Origin: Aquabacterium sp. CECT 9606
GTDB taxonomy: Bacteria; Pseudomonadota; Gammaproteobacteria; Burkholderiales; Burkholderiaceae_C
Reading direction: 5' to 3'
Assembly: GCF_918741295.1 (NCBI RefSeq)
Contig: NZ_CAKKNB010000007.1
Coordinates: 1 to 54,230 of the forward strand
DNA length: 54,230 nt
The position numbers and the translations under genes are program-made. The notes beneath the pieces were generated by a model, which worked only from the letters and a program-made list of their open reading frames with translations, made no database searches and was not told the origin of the DNA. The first letter of the stretch is position 1. Each line of letters begins with the position of its first letter. Below are positions 8,720 to 17,265 of the stretch, piece after piece.

Positions 8720-9223
8720 TCAGCGGATCGAGCCAGCTTTCTGCTCGATGGCCGCTTCGACGTCCTTGCGCAGGCCCAGCAGGAAGGCCACTTCGGCCAG
8801 GACAAACAAGGGCCCGATGATCAGGCCGATGATGTCGTCGACAAACGCGGGTTTGCGGCCCTCGAAGTAGTGGCCCAGGAACTGGATGCCCCAGCCTACC
8901 AGGAACAGGCCAAGCCCCCAGGCCAGCCAGGCACCCGTGTCCAGTGGCGCAGTTTGGAGTGCAACGTCCAGGCCCAGCGCGAACACGGCCGCCATGACCG
9001 CGCCCATGCGCAGGTCCAGCTTGAGGTAATAGAGCGCCAGCACGGCGGCGATGACCATGCCCGGGTTGACGGGCACGCCCGCCACGGTGGTCAGCGTGGG
9101 CCGGGCCAGCAATATCATCAGCGACAGCACGATCATGGGAATGCCGACCACGTGCGTGAGGATGTTCCGGTGGTCCCGGTGGTAGCTGGCGTATTGGGCC
9201 AGGAGGTCGGTGAGCTTGTTCAT
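8720..9223 (-). CDS. DUF962/Mpo1-like integral membrane protein
   Basis: A 167-residue membrane protein of the DUF962 family, related to yeast Mpo1 (YGL010W), a dioxygenase in 2-hydroxy fatty acid alpha-oxidation. The chosen ATG follows AAAGGA on the minus strand; the frame runs 45 codons further upstream without resembling the family. Family marks are the N-terminal YASYHRDHRNILTHVVGIPMI with conserved histidines, and the later WGIQFLGHYFEGRKPA. About four hydrophobic helices are visible. A dioxygenase role here is inferred only from the family. Confidence 0.85.
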   Translation of the reverse strand: MNKLTDLLAQYASYHRDHRNILTHVVGIPMIVLSLMILLARPTLTTVAGVPVNPGMVIAAVLALYYLKLDLRMGAVMAAVFALGLDVALQTAPLDTGAWLAWGLGLFLVGWGIQFLGHYFEGRKPAFVDDIIGLIIGPLFVLAEVAFLLGLRKDVEAAIEQKAGSIR

Positions 9224-9328
9224 GGCGGTGGTCCTTTGCGTGAATCCTAGTGCAATGACGGTGGGGTGGACTGTCAGCAGGGCGACGGATTTCCCCACGA
9301 GGCGTTCAGGCGTGCTACATTGCTGAGC

Positions 9329-9403
9329 ATGAACACGGCACGCTTCTATTTTTGGCACTTTTACTTCTCGCCCGCAACCGGCGCAGGAGTGGAGAGCGCG
9401 TAA
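9329..9403 (+). CDS. Aromatic-rich leader peptide of aroG
   Basis: A 24-codon ORF (ATG at 9329, TAA at 9401-9403) whose residues 6-13 read FYFWHFYF: seven aromatic codons for Phe, Tyr and Trp out of eight. It lies 100 bases upstream of a DAHP synthase gene and is followed by a strong terminator. That is the layout of ribosome-mediated attenuation: scarcity of charged aromatic tRNAs stalls the ribosome over codons 6-13 and favours read-through into aroG. The Shine-Dalgarno is weak, and a candidate -10 (TACATT, 9316-9321) is so close that the peptide may be translated from a nearly leaderless transcript. It is too short for standard gene finders. Confidence 0.85.
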   Translation: MNTARFYFWHFYFSPATGAGVESA

Positions 9404-9426
9404 GCAGCCACCACCACATTCCTGAA

Positions 9427-9458
9427 AACCGCCGGATCACCCTCCGGCGGTTTTTTTT
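9427..9458 (+). terminator. Attenuator terminator upstream of aroG
   Basis: CCGCCGGA (9429-9436) and TCCGGCGG (9443-9450) form a perfect eight-pair stem with a six-base loop, followed by eight T. The 5' arm (CGCCGG, 9430-9435) is also perfectly complementary to CCGGCG at 9378-9383 within the leader ORF. A mutually exclusive antiterminator can therefore form when a ribosome stalls at the aromatic codons upstream. Confidence 0.88.
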
Positions 9459-9502
9459 CGACGTTTTCATTTCAACCCGCACCACGCCTCAGGACGCTTT
9501 TC

Positions 9503-10621
9503 ATGAACGCCAATTCCAGCGCCTCATCCGGCTGGGTTCCGCCCGCCGACAAGACTTCGCAAACCGATGACGAACGCATCCTCAACGTGACGCCGCTGCC
9601 GCCACCGGAGCACTTGATCCGCTTCTTCCCGATCCGGGGGACGCCGATCGAAACGCTGGTGTCGGGCACGCGTCAAAAGATCCGCGAGATCATGCAGGGC
9701 CGGGACGATCGCCTCTTGGTGGTCATCGGCCCTTGTTCGATCCACGATCCGGCCGCGGCTCTGGAGTACGCGCGCAAGTTGCTGGTTGAGCGTGAGCGCT
9801 ATGCCGACACGCTGGAAATTGTCATGCGGGTGTATTTTGAAAAGCCCCGCACGACGGTGGGTTGGAAGGGCTTGATCAACGACCCATACCTGGACGAGAG
9901 CTACCGCATCGACGAAGGCCTGCGCATGGCGCGCCACCTGCTGCTGGAGATCAACCGCCTGGGCGTGCCGGCGGGCAGCGAGTTCCTGGACGTGGTTTCG
10001 CCCCAATACATCGGCGATCTGATCAGCTGGGGCGCCATTGGTGCACGCACGACCGAGAGCCAGGTGCACCGCGAACTGGCCTCGGGCTTGAGCGCGCCGA
10101 TTGGCTTCAAGAACGGCACCGATGGCAACATCAAGATTGCCACCGATGCGATCCAGGCGGCCGCAGGTGCGCACCATTTCTTGTCGGTTCACAAGAACGG
10201 GCAGGTGGCCATTGTGGAAACGGCGGGCAACCCCGATTGCCACGTGATCCTGCGCGGCGGCAAGGCGCCCAACTACGACGCGGCCAATGTGGACGCGGCA
10301 TGCAAGGACCTGGCCGCGGCCAAACTGCCGACCACCTTGATGGTGGACTGCTCGCACGCCAACAGCTCCAAGCAGCACGAGAAGCAGATCGACGTGGCCA
10401 AGGACATTGGCCAGCAGGTTGGCTCGGGCTCGCGGCGCATCTTCGGCGTGATGGTGGAAAGCCACTTGAACGCAGGCAACCAGAAGTTCACGCCCGGCAA
10501 GGACCAGCCCGCCAATCTGGAATATGGCAAGAGCATCACCGATGCCTGCATTGGCTGGGAAGATTCCACCAATGTGCTGGAGATCCTGTCGAGCGCCGTG
10601 AAGGCCCGACGCGCGCGTTGA
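9503..10621 (+). CDS. aroG: 3-deoxy-7-phosphoheptulonate (DAHP) synthase, class I
   Basis: Condenses phosphoenolpyruvate with erythrose 4-phosphate, the first step of the shikimate pathway. The 372-residue protein is of the E. coli AroF/G/H type: IGPCSIHDPAAALEYARKL, RVYFEKPRTTVGWKGLINDP, GARTTESQVHRELASGLSAPIGFKNGTDG and MVDCSHANSSKQ. These include the PEP- and metal-binding residues. The N-terminal ~45 residues precede the barrel and, in this family, carry the feedback site. Paralogue identity (Phe-, Tyr- or Trp-sensitive) cannot be fixed by eye, so the symbol is a family label. Expression is probably controlled by the leader peptide and attenuator just upstream. Confidence 0.95.
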   Translation: MNANSSASSGWVPPADKTSQTDDERILNVTPLPPPEHLIRFFPIRGTPIETLVSGTRQKIREIMQGRDDRLLVVIGPCSIHDPAAALEYARKLLVERERYADTLEIVMRVYFEKPRTTVGWKGLINDPYLDESYRIDEGLRMARHLLLEINRLGVPAGSEFLDVVSPQYIGDLISWGAIGARTTESQVHRELASGLSAPIGFKNGTDGNIKIATDAIQAAAGAHHFLSVHKNGQVAIVETAGNPDCHVILRGGKAPNYDAANVDAACKDLAAAKLPTTLMVDCSHANSSKQHEKQIDVAKDIGQQVGSGSRRIFGVMVESHLNAGNQKFTPGKDQPANLEYGKSITDACIGWEDSTNVLEILSSAVKARRAR

Positions 10622-10648
10622 GCGCGGTGGCCCCGGGAGTCGTGTACA

Positions 10649-10658
10649 CCCTTAAGGG
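10649..10658. promoter_or_regulatory. Palindrome upstream of the response regulator gene
   Basis: CCCTTAAGGG is a perfect ten-base palindrome about 90 bases before the response regulator start, within a longer symmetrical context. It could be an operator for autoregulation by the adjacent LuxR-type regulator. That role is inference. Confidence 0.3.
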
Positions 10659-10749
10659 GGGAGTCACCGGCTTGCGGGGTATCTTGGTAGCGTCTTGAAG
10701 CGAGGCCGGGGGATACTGCGGTTTGTTGCAGTCCAATCCCGCTTTGCCC

Positions 10750-11397
10750 ATGCTTTCGACGCCCAATCCCCGCATCTTGCTGGTGGATGACCACGCCTTG
10801 TTCAGAACGGGCTTGGGCATGATCCTGCGCGAGGCATTCTCGGGATCGACATTGCTGGAGGCGCCCAGTTTGGCCGAGGCCATGAAGGTGGAGGCGGCCC
10901 CCTTGCTGGACCTGATCTTGTTGGACGTGCATTTGCCGGACGCGAATGGCTTGTCCCTGATCAAGGTGCTGCAGGAGCGGTTTGGCCCGGTGCCGGTGCT
11001 GATGGTCTCGGGCAGCGATGACGCGTCTCAGATTGCGCAGGCGAAAGACGCGGGGGCCGTGGGTTACCTGTCCAAGTCGGCCAGCGGCGCGCAGATGGTG
11101 AGCACCTTGCGCGAGTGTTTGTCGGGCGGCCAGGCGTTTCCCTCCGCGGACTACGCCCCGGCGTCTGCCGCCACGGTGTTGGTGGCCCAACAGAATCCCG
11201 TCAAACCCAATGAACGGCAGTTGTCCATCCTTCGGCTGTTGGGCCAAGGCGCACCCAACAAGGCCATCGCGCGCCAGGTGGGCTTGAGTGAAAACGACGT
11301 GCGGGCCGAGGTGTCCTGGCTCACCGAGATGCTGGACGCCACCAGCCGCCAGCAGGCCTACGATGTGGCCGTGCAGCGAGGGTGGTTGGCGCCATGA
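10750..11397 (+). CDS. Response regulator, NarL/LuxR-type
   Basis: A 215-residue transcriptional regulator with an N-terminal receiver domain (PRILLVDDHALFRTGLGM; phospho-acceptor Asp59 in LLDVHLP; Lys in YLSKSASG) and a C-terminal helix-turn-helix around residues 150-210 (NERQLSILRLLGQGAPNKAIARQVGLSENDV). The HTH resembles GerE/LuxR domains but lacks the usual tail. The ATG at 10750 lacks an obvious ribosome-binding site; a TTG nine codons upstream (10723) has GGGGGA before it and is a possible alternative. Its stop overlaps the hybrid kinase start by four bases, so the two form a two-component pair. Confidence 0.9.
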   Translation: MLSTPNPRILLVDDHALFRTGLGMILREAFSGSTLLEAPSLAEAMKVEAAPLLDLILLDVHLPDANGLSLIKVLQERFGPVPVLMVSGSDDASQIAQAKDAGAVGYLSKSASGAQMVSTLRECLSGGQAFPSADYAPASAATVLVAQQNPVKPNERQLSILRLLGQGAPNKAIARQVGLSENDVRAEVSWLTEMLDATSRQQAYDVAVQRGWLAP

Positions 11398-13229
11398 GTT
11401 CATGGGCGAGCCTGCTGTCGCAGGCTTGGCGCTTTGACCGCAGCCGTGGGCTCACCGCCGAGATGGAGTTGCTGGACCGCAACCTCCCCGCAGCCTTCGT
11501 GACCTACACCTTGGTGGCCGTCATGGCCACCTGGGCTTACTGGTCCACCATCGGCGATGCCAGCGTGCTGTGGTGGGGCCTGGCGTCCACCTTGCTGGGC
11601 ATCGCGTGCTTCTTGGGCCGCAAGGTGCTGCCCAGCCCTGGCGATCCTGCCAAGGTGCTGGTCTATGCCCAGGCAGTGCGTTTCATGGCGATGCTGCTGG
11701 GCGTGACCTGGGGCCTGTTCGCGCTGCTGTTCATGAAGCCCGAGTGGCCGATCACTTTGACGCTGGTGATCACGATGCTGGCGGGCATGAGTGCTGGTGG
11801 GCTGGTGGTGTTTTCATCCAGCTGGCCGGTCTCGGTGGCCTATGGCCTGCCTTGCCTGTTGCCGTCTGCGCTGGTGCTGTTGCCCGCCCGCGATCCGGTC
11901 AGCCAGAGCATGGGGCTGGCGTCCTTGGCCTACCTGCTGGTGATGGGCGTGTTCTCCTTTCATGCTGTTCAGGTAACGCGGCGGTCTATCCACCTGCGCT
12001 TTGAGAACGCGGACCTGGTTGAGCGCCTGCGGGAGCAAACCCACCGGGCATTCGAAGCCCGCCAGATGGCGGAAGAGGCCTTGCAAGACGCTGAAGAGGC
12101 CAACCGGGCCAAGTCGGTGTTCCTGGCGTCGGCCAGTCACGACCTGCGCCAACCCTTGCACGCTTTGGGCTTGTTCCTGACCGCCTTGGGTCACACCGAC
12201 CTGGATGAGCGCCAACGCCAGATGTGGGGCCATGTCGAGGCCTCGTCGGCTGCGGCCAGCGAGATGCTCAACACCTTGCTGGATTTTTCGAAGGTGGACG
12301 CGGGGGTCATCACGCCGCAGCCGCAGGCGTTTCCAGTCCAGTCCTTGCTGCACAAACTGGAGCGCCATTTCGCGCCACAGGCCAATGACAAGGGCTTGGT
12401 GTTCCGGGTGCGCGACACCGACTTGGTGGTGTGGGCCGATCCGCGCCTGGTGGAGCAAGTGCTGCGCAACCTGCTGACCAACGCCATCCGCTACACCGAG
12501 CGGGGTGGCGTTTTGCTGGGTTGCCGCCGCCGTGGTGACCAGGCCGTGCTGGAGGTGTGGGACACGGGCATCGGCATCGAGCCATCACAGCACCAGGCGA
12601 TCTTCCAGGAGTTCCACCAACTGGGCAACCCGGAACGGGACCGCACCAAAGGCCTGGGCCTGGGTTTGGCCATCGTGCAGGGCTTGGCTCAGGCCATGGG
12701 GACGACGGTGGCGCTGCTGTCCAGGCCAGGACGGGGATCGGTGTTTCGCATGACCCTGTCGTTGAGCCAGGAGGGGGTGCCCGAAGAGGCGGTGGCCCCC
12801 GCGGTGAGCGCGCCGCTGGTGGGCGTGCGGGTGCTGTTGATCGACGATGACGAGGCGGTGCGGATGGCGATGGCCGAGCTGTTGACCGCCTGGGGTTGTG
12901 CTTGCGAGCCGGCGGGCTCGGAGGCGGAGGCCGTGCGTCTGCTGGCGCGTTTCACGCCAGACGTGGTGCTGGCCGATTTCCGTTTGCGCGACCACCGCAC
13001 CGGCCCCCAGGCCATCGAGGCGGTGCGAGCCCGCGTGGGCCGCGCGGTGCCGGCCATCATCGTCACGGGTGACACGGCGGCAGATCGCCTGCGCACGGCG
13101 GTGGGCAGTGGCATCACCCTGTTGCACAAGCCGGTGGGGTCCGTGGCCTTGCAACGGGCTTTGGCGCGAGCGCTGGCGTTGGCCTCAACGCCGCCTGGAT
13201 CGGATCAGGTCGACGCACCCAGCGCCTGA
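11394..13229 (+). CDS. Hybrid sensor histidine kinase with membrane sensor and receiver domain
   Basis: A 611-residue inner-membrane kinase. Residues ~30-200 hold about six hydrophobic helices with little periplasmic sequence. A coiled-coil linker (VERLREQTHRAFEARQMAEEALQDAEEANRAK) leads to HisKA with the phospho-histidine near residue 249 in ASHDLRQPLHALG. The ATPase domain shows N-box (LLTNAIRYTERGG), DTGIGI and GLGLGLAIVQGL. A C-terminal receiver (~480-600; LLIDDDEAV, VLADFRL, LHKPVG) allows phosphorelay. It is coupled to the upstream response regulator by ATGA overlap. The signal is unknown. Its 3' end overlaps the convergent MFS gene by 25 bases. Confidence 0.92.
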   Translation: MSSWASLLSQAWRFDRSRGLTAEMELLDRNLPAAFVTYTLVAVMATWAYWSTIGDASVLWWGLASTLLGIACFLGRKVLPSPGDPAKVLVYAQAVRFMAMLLGVTWGLFALLFMKPEWPITLTLVITMLAGMSAGGLVVFSSSWPVSVAYGLPCLLPSALVLLPARDPVSQSMGLASLAYLLVMGVFSFHAVQVTRRSIHLRFENADLVERLREQTHRAFEARQMAEEALQDAEEANRAKSVFLASASHDLRQPLHALGLFLTALGHTDLDERQRQMWGHVEASSAAASEMLNTLLDFSKVDAGVITPQPQAFPVQSLLHKLERHFAPQANDKGLVFRVRDTDLVVWADPRLVEQVLRNLLTNAIRYTERGGVLLGCRRRGDQAVLEVWDTGIGIEPSQHQAIFQEFHQLGNPERDRTKGLGLGLAIVQGLAQAMGTTVALLSRPGRGSVFRMTLSLSQEGVPEEAVAPAVSAPLVGVRVLLIDDDEAVRMAMAELLTAWGCACEPAGSEAEAVRLLARFTPDVVLADFRLRDHRTGPQAIEAVRARVGRAVPAIIVTGDTAADRLRTAVGSGITLLHKPVGSVALQRALARALALASTPPGSDQVDAPSA

Positions 13230-14374
13230 GTTCGGCGCCATTGCATCAAAATCAGGCTGCTGGCCAGGGCGGTGAGCCACCAGCTTTGGCCCACCGCGCC
13301 AAAATGGTCGATCACCGCGCCGCTGACCAGGGGGCCCAATGCGCCGCCCGCGGTGTAGCCCGCGATCATGGCGGAGGTGCCCGCCACGGCCGAGGTGTTG
13401 GCGAAATCGTGCGCGACGCGGATCATGGTCAGGGTGTAGAGCGCACCACCCACGGCGCCCCAGGCTGCTGCGCACAACCAGATCAACTGGGGCCACTGGT
13501 GGGCTTGGCCAAAGGCCAGCGACGCCAGCACGAGGATGATGGCCGCCCCCGTGAACAGGCGATGGGTGGCCACGTGGTCGGCCAGCCAGCCCGTGGGATA
13601 TTGCAGCAGGAAGCTGCCCATGCCCAAGGCCCCGGCGATGGAGGTGGCGAGCGCCAGGCTCATGCCCAGTTGCGAGCCATAGGCGGTGGTGACCGAGCCC
13701 AGCCCCACTTCGAAAACACCGCCTACCAGGGCGGCCCACACCAACAGGGGGCGGTGCCGCCAGGCGGCGGCCAGCCCCATGGTTTGCGCGCCTTCGTGGG
13801 CGGCTTTGAGCTGCGTCACGGCCGGGGCCAAGGACAGGCCCAGGCCCAGCGCCAGGCCGCCAGCGGCCACGCCATTGGCTTGGCGTGGGTCCAGGCCCAG
13901 CAGGCCGGGCAGCATGGGGCCCACGGCCATCGCACAGCCCAGCACGGTCTGGTACAGGCCGGTCAGGCGACCCCGGTGGCTGGCCGGCACGTTGTGGGCG
14001 ATGAGGGCTTCGGTGGCGTTCCAGGCGGCGGCCGCGCCGATGCCGGACATCAGGGCCAGGCCGCACCACGCAGCGTAGTCGTCGGTGAACAGGTAGCCCA
14101 GGCAGGACAGCAACTCCATCGCCAGGCCGATGCGGTAAGCCCGGCCCACGCCGATGCGCGCAAAGACGCGGGGGACCACCGGCACCAGCAAGGCCACGCT
14201 GACGAAGGCGAGCATGGCAAAGCCACCAATGGCCGTGGCACTGACGCCCGCTGTTTGCAGGCGCACGGCCAGCACGGGGTTGAGCAGGCTGTAGCTGAGC
14301 ACCACCATGGTGGTGCCGATCATCACCCGCCACAAACCGGGCGGCAACTTCAGACCACTCACGCGCTCAGCCAT
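13205..14374 (-). CDS. MFS transporter
   Basis: A 389-residue inner-membrane permease of the major facilitator superfamily with about twelve hydrophobic helices. After helix 2 there is a typical loop (VVPRVFARIGVGRAYRIGL), and the central loop around residues 190-210 separates two six-helix halves. GRLTGLYQTVLG and GWLADHVATHRLF are further MFS-like segments. The start overlaps the end of corA by 16 bases, implying co-transcription from the corA promoter. The 3' end overlaps the hybrid kinase gene by 25 bases. The substrate cannot be inferred. Confidence 0.88.
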   Translation of the reverse strand: MAERVSGLKLPPGLWRVMIGTTMVVLSYSLLNPVLAVRLQTAGVSATAIGGFAMLAFVSVALLVPVVPRVFARIGVGRAYRIGLAMELLSCLGYLFTDDYAAWCGLALMSGIGAAAAWNATEALIAHNVPASHRGRLTGLYQTVLGCAMAVGPMLPGLLGLDPRQANGVAAGGLALGLGLSLAPAVTQLKAAHEGAQTMGLAAAWRHRPLLVWAALVGGVFEVGLGSVTTAYGSQLGMSLALATSIAGALGMGSFLLQYPTGWLADHVATHRLFTGAAIILVLASLAFGQAHQWPQLIWLCAAAWGAVGGALYTLTMIRVAHDFANTSAVAGTSAMIAGYTAGGALGPLVSGAVIDHFGAVGQSWWLTALASSLILMQWRRTQALGAST

Positions 14375-15324
14375 CCTCGCCGGTGGAAGTACCACATGGG
14401 CACCAGCGCGCTGGCGATCATCAGGCCCACGGTGTAGGGGTAGCTCCATTCACCCAGGAAGGCCAACTCGGGGAACTTCAGGTTCATGCCGTAGACGCTG
14501 GCCACCAACGTGGGCGGCAGCAGCGCCACCGAGGCCACCGAAAAGATCTTGATGATCTTGTTCTGGTTGATGTTGATGAAACCGACCGTGGCGTCCATCA
14601 GGAAGTTGATCTTGTCGAACAGGAAGGCCGTGTGTGAATCGAGTGAATCGATGTCGCGCAGGATCTGGCGGGCCTCTTCGAACTGCTCGGCGCTGAGCAT
14701 GCGGGCGCGCATCATGAAGCTGACGGCGCGGCGCGTGTCCATCACATTGCGGCGGATGCGGCCGTTCAAGTCTTCCTGGCGGGCGATGGCGGCCAACGCT
14801 TCACCGGCGGCCTGGTCGTTGACCTCGGACTTGAGCACGCGCTTGCTCACTTTTTCGAGGCCATCGTAGATGCCCTCGAGCGTGTCGGCGGAGTACTCGG
14901 CGTCGGCGTCGTACAACTTGAGCAGCACGTCTTTCGCGTCTTCGATCAAGGCCGGAATGCGGCGGGCGCGCATGCGCAGCAGGCGGAATACCGGCAGGTC
15001 TTCGCGGTGGATCGAAAACAGCACGTTGTTGTGCAGGATGAAGGCCACGCGCACGTTGCGGGGCGCTTCGTCGTCGTCGATCAGGAAGTCGGAGCGGATG
15101 TGGATGGCGCCGTCTTCTTCGTAGAAGCGGGCGGATTCTTCCAGGTCGTCGTCGATGATGTCCTGGGGGATGACGAGGCCGAAACGGACCGCGATCCAGC
15201 CCTTTTCTTCGGGCGTGGGGTCTTCCAGGTCGACCCACACCGGTGCGACCGGGGTCAGTTCGTCCTGGCTGTCGATTTCTTCTTGGAAAAGCCGGCCGTT
15301 GGCCAGCGTGAAGACGTTGAGCAT
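14359..15324 (-). CDS. corA: CorA-family magnesium/cobalt transporter
   Basis: A 321-residue pentameric divalent-cation channel. The long cytoplasmic N-terminal domain (1-~255) includes acidic stretches (IIDDDLEESARFYEEDGAIHIRSDFLIDDDE) and the long helix region typical of the family. Two C-terminal transmembrane helices follow, with the signature YGMN just after the first. The final basic RRGW tail is also typical. Starts at the ATG at 15322-15324. First of a two-gene minus-strand unit with the MFS transporter. Confidence 0.94.
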   Translation of the reverse strand: MLNVFTLANGRLFQEEIDSQDELTPVAPVWVDLEDPTPEEKGWIAVRFGLVIPQDIIDDDLEESARFYEEDGAIHIRSDFLIDDDEAPRNVRVAFILHNNVLFSIHREDLPVFRLLRMRARRIPALIEDAKDVLLKLYDADAEYSADTLEGIYDGLEKVSKRVLKSEVNDQAAGEALAAIARQEDLNGRIRRNVMDTRRAVSFMMRARMLSAEQFEEARQILRDIDSLDSHTAFLFDKINFLMDATVGFININQNKIIKIFSVASVALLPPTLVASVYGMNLKFPELAFLGEWSYPYTVGLMIASALVPMWYFHRRGWLSA

Positions 15325-15506
15325 GCAATCTCCAGCGCCAGACTGCGGCGCGTGCGGATGAGGGGTGGGTATGTGGGTAGACCGCCCTCTCCGCGCTGGG
15401 AACCTGGGCGCTGAGCCTGTCAGTGCAGGGCCATGCGCCGGTCAGCTGGAGGGGCGGTCACCGAGGCGGTGTGTCCAAGGTGATGCGCTCCGAAAAGCTC
15501 CGAAAT

Positions 15507-15516
15507 CGGTCAACCG
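15507..15516. promoter_or_regulatory. Inverted repeat before the lysR gene
   Basis: CGGT-CA-ACCG lies 23 bases before the LysR regulator start, in the divergent corA-lysR spacer (15325-15538). It could be part of an autoregulatory site. The rest of the spacer shows no clear signal. Confidence 0.25.
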
Positions 15517-15538
15517 GTATTGTCGTGTAAAAAGCGCC

Positions 15539-16477
15539 ATGGCTCTACCTTCGTCACGGCTTGACCTCAATTTGTTCCGCGTCATGGACGCCGTTTTCGA
15601 GCACGGGGGCATCTCGGGCGCTGCGCGGCACCTGCACCTGAGCCAGCCGGCCGTGAGCCACGCCCTGGCACGCCTGCGCCGCCTGTGGGGCGACCCATTG
15701 TTTGTGCGGCAGGGCAACCACATGGTGCCCACGGAATTGACGCGGCGGGTGATCGGCGAAGTGCAAGCGCATTTGCGTGGTTTGCAGTCGGTGATGGCGC
15801 AGGCCGAAACTTTTGACCCTGCTGCGCTGAACATGACTGTGCGCCTGGGAATGCGCGATGTGCTCGAGGCGATCACCCTGCCCCCCCTGATGGCGCGCCT
15901 GGCCGAGGTGGCGCCTGGCGTGAAAGTGGCCAGCGTGCGCGTGCCCCGCGATGCTCTGGCGCAAGCGCTGACCCTCGGCGAGGTGGACCTGGTGATTGAC
16001 CGGCAACGGCGGGTCGATGGCCGCATCAAGGGTGAGCGCCTGGCCGATGAAAGCCTGGCCGTGATCATGCGGCGGGATCACCCGCTGGCTGGTGGCGCCA
16101 TGGCGGTGGAGGCCTACTTCGCTGCACGGCACGTGATGGTGTCGGTGCAGCCTGACCAGCCCGATCCCTTGCAGTCGGTTTGGGCGGCGCTGGGCCAGGG
16201 TGAGCGCCATGTTTTCCTGCACTGCCAGCACTATTTTTCAGCGGCCAATGTGGTGCTGCACAGCGACGCCTTGTTGACCCTGCCTCGCACGTATGCAGAG
16301 GAACTGGCGCGCAGCCTGCCGCTGGTGGTGGGCGAACTGCCTTTGCCTGTGCCGCCCATCACCATCTGGATGTATTGGCATGCCGACCGGGACGGCGACC
16401 CGGTGCACAAGTGGCTGCGAGAAAGCGTGTCGGCAGGGGCGCGGCGGGCGATGTCGGCGGCAAGTCCTAGTGCATGA
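15539..16477 (+). CDS. LysR-family transcriptional regulator
   Basis: A 312-residue regulator. The winged HTH covers residues 5-65 (LDLNLFRVMDAVFEHGGISGAARHLHLSQPAVSHALARLRRLWGDPLFVR), which resembles the NodD/PcpR/LinR branch in its LNLF and GDPLFVR signatures. The effector domain follows, with VAPGVKVASVRVPRD and DLVIDRQRRVDG. The start at 15539 places the HTH at the N-terminus; the 58-codon upstream extension is non-family. It is divergent from corA and convergent with the low-GC genes downstream, so its target is not obvious. Confidence 0.92.
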   Translation: MALPSSRLDLNLFRVMDAVFEHGGISGAARHLHLSQPAVSHALARLRRLWGDPLFVRQGNHMVPTELTRRVIGEVQAHLRGLQSVMAQAETFDPAALNMTVRLGMRDVLEAITLPPLMARLAEVAPGVKVASVRVPRDALAQALTLGEVDLVIDRQRRVDGRIKGERLADESLAVIMRRDHPLAGGAMAVEAYFAARHVMVSVQPDQPDPLQSVWAALGQGERHVFLHCQHYFSAANVVLHSDALLTLPRTYAEELARSLPLVVGELPLPVPPITIWMYWHADRDGDPVHKWLRESVSAGARRAMSAASPSA

Positions 16478-16491
16478 ACCGGGGGCGCTGC

Positions 16492-17247
16492 TCATTTTTC
16501 CCAGATCACTTCGGCGTTTGATGATTTGAACCACCCGTTCCACATGTCCCTGATCCGCTGGTGTTCTTCCAATCCCAGCGACGTTCTGCGGACGATACGC
16601 TTGACATAAATTTTCGTGCCGCCCAGAGAAATGGGCTCGAAAGGCATTGGTTTTGAGGGCGCTTGCTGGGTGTGATGCCTTTTATAGACACTGCTGTTGG
16701 GGCTGTTTTGCTCCATGTCGCTGTACATGTAGATGGTGGCGCGACCGTGCGAGCGGAAATCGTGCATTTTCGAAATGGCGACCAATGTTTCGATGAGCGG
16801 CGAAGTGCGGGACGGCCCTTGATGCAACACGACATCTGTTTTTTTCCTGGCCTGCTCGATGGCTTGCGCTTGGCTCTTTTTGTAGGCCTCAATGGCATTG
16901 GGTGACATGAGGTATGTGGCCGATGTATCCAGTGCTGGAAGGGCGCATGCATTGAGTTCCTCGATGGGCGTGTATGGGTCCTTTTCGTTGGGTCGAATCA
17001 TCACATAACGGGTACCTTTGGGAAGTCGGGCGAGTGCCTCCGTGATTTCTGCAGCCACTCGGTTCGCATCGACCGGGTCATATGGATCGGACACATCCAA
17101 GATGATGACCAGCAGTTCACCTGAGGCGGGATCTTGGCATTGGAGGTTGTCCATCCGCACCTGCTGCGCATGCCAGTAGTACACCGGCAGGGCCAGGAAT
17201 GCGATGGTGATGAGGCCGGCGGCCATGATCTTGAGATTGCTCAGCAC
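16492..17247 (-). CDS. Membrane-anchored VWA-like protein of unknown function
   Basis: A 251-residue protein starting at GTG with a weak AAAGAG ahead. Residues ~5-27 form one hydrophobic helix (an uncleaved anchor is likely). The rest appears soluble. It begins with a beta-strand and acidic loop, LLVIILDVSDPYDP, then an alternating alpha/beta pattern (RYVMIRPNEKDPYTP; ATIYMYSDMEQNS). This resembles a von Willebrand factor A fold with a modified metal site, DVSDP in place of DxSxS. It follows the larger membrane protein after 18 bases on the same strand, so the two probably act together. Base composition is clearly lower in GC than the flanks. I do not recognise a named family. Confidence 0.7.
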   Translation of the reverse strand: MLSNLKIMAAGLITIAFLALPVYYWHAQQVRMDNLQCQDPASGELLVIILDVSDPYDPVDANRVAAEITEALARLPKGTRYVMIRPNEKDPYTPIEELNACALPALDTSATYLMSPNAIEAYKKSQAQAIEQARKKTDVVLHQGPSRTSPLIETLVAISKMHDFRSHGRATIYMYSDMEQNSPNSSVYKRHHTQQAPSKPMPFEPISLGGTKIYVKRIVRRTSLGLEEHQRIRDMWNGWFKSSNAEVIWEK

Positions 17248-17265
17248 GATGGGCTCTTTGCGTGC

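Noticed and set aside
9352..9570. 72-codon plus ORF crossing the aroG attenuator
   Set aside because: It is an alternative frame through the terminator and the aroG start. The aromatic-rich leader ORF in another frame explains the region better.
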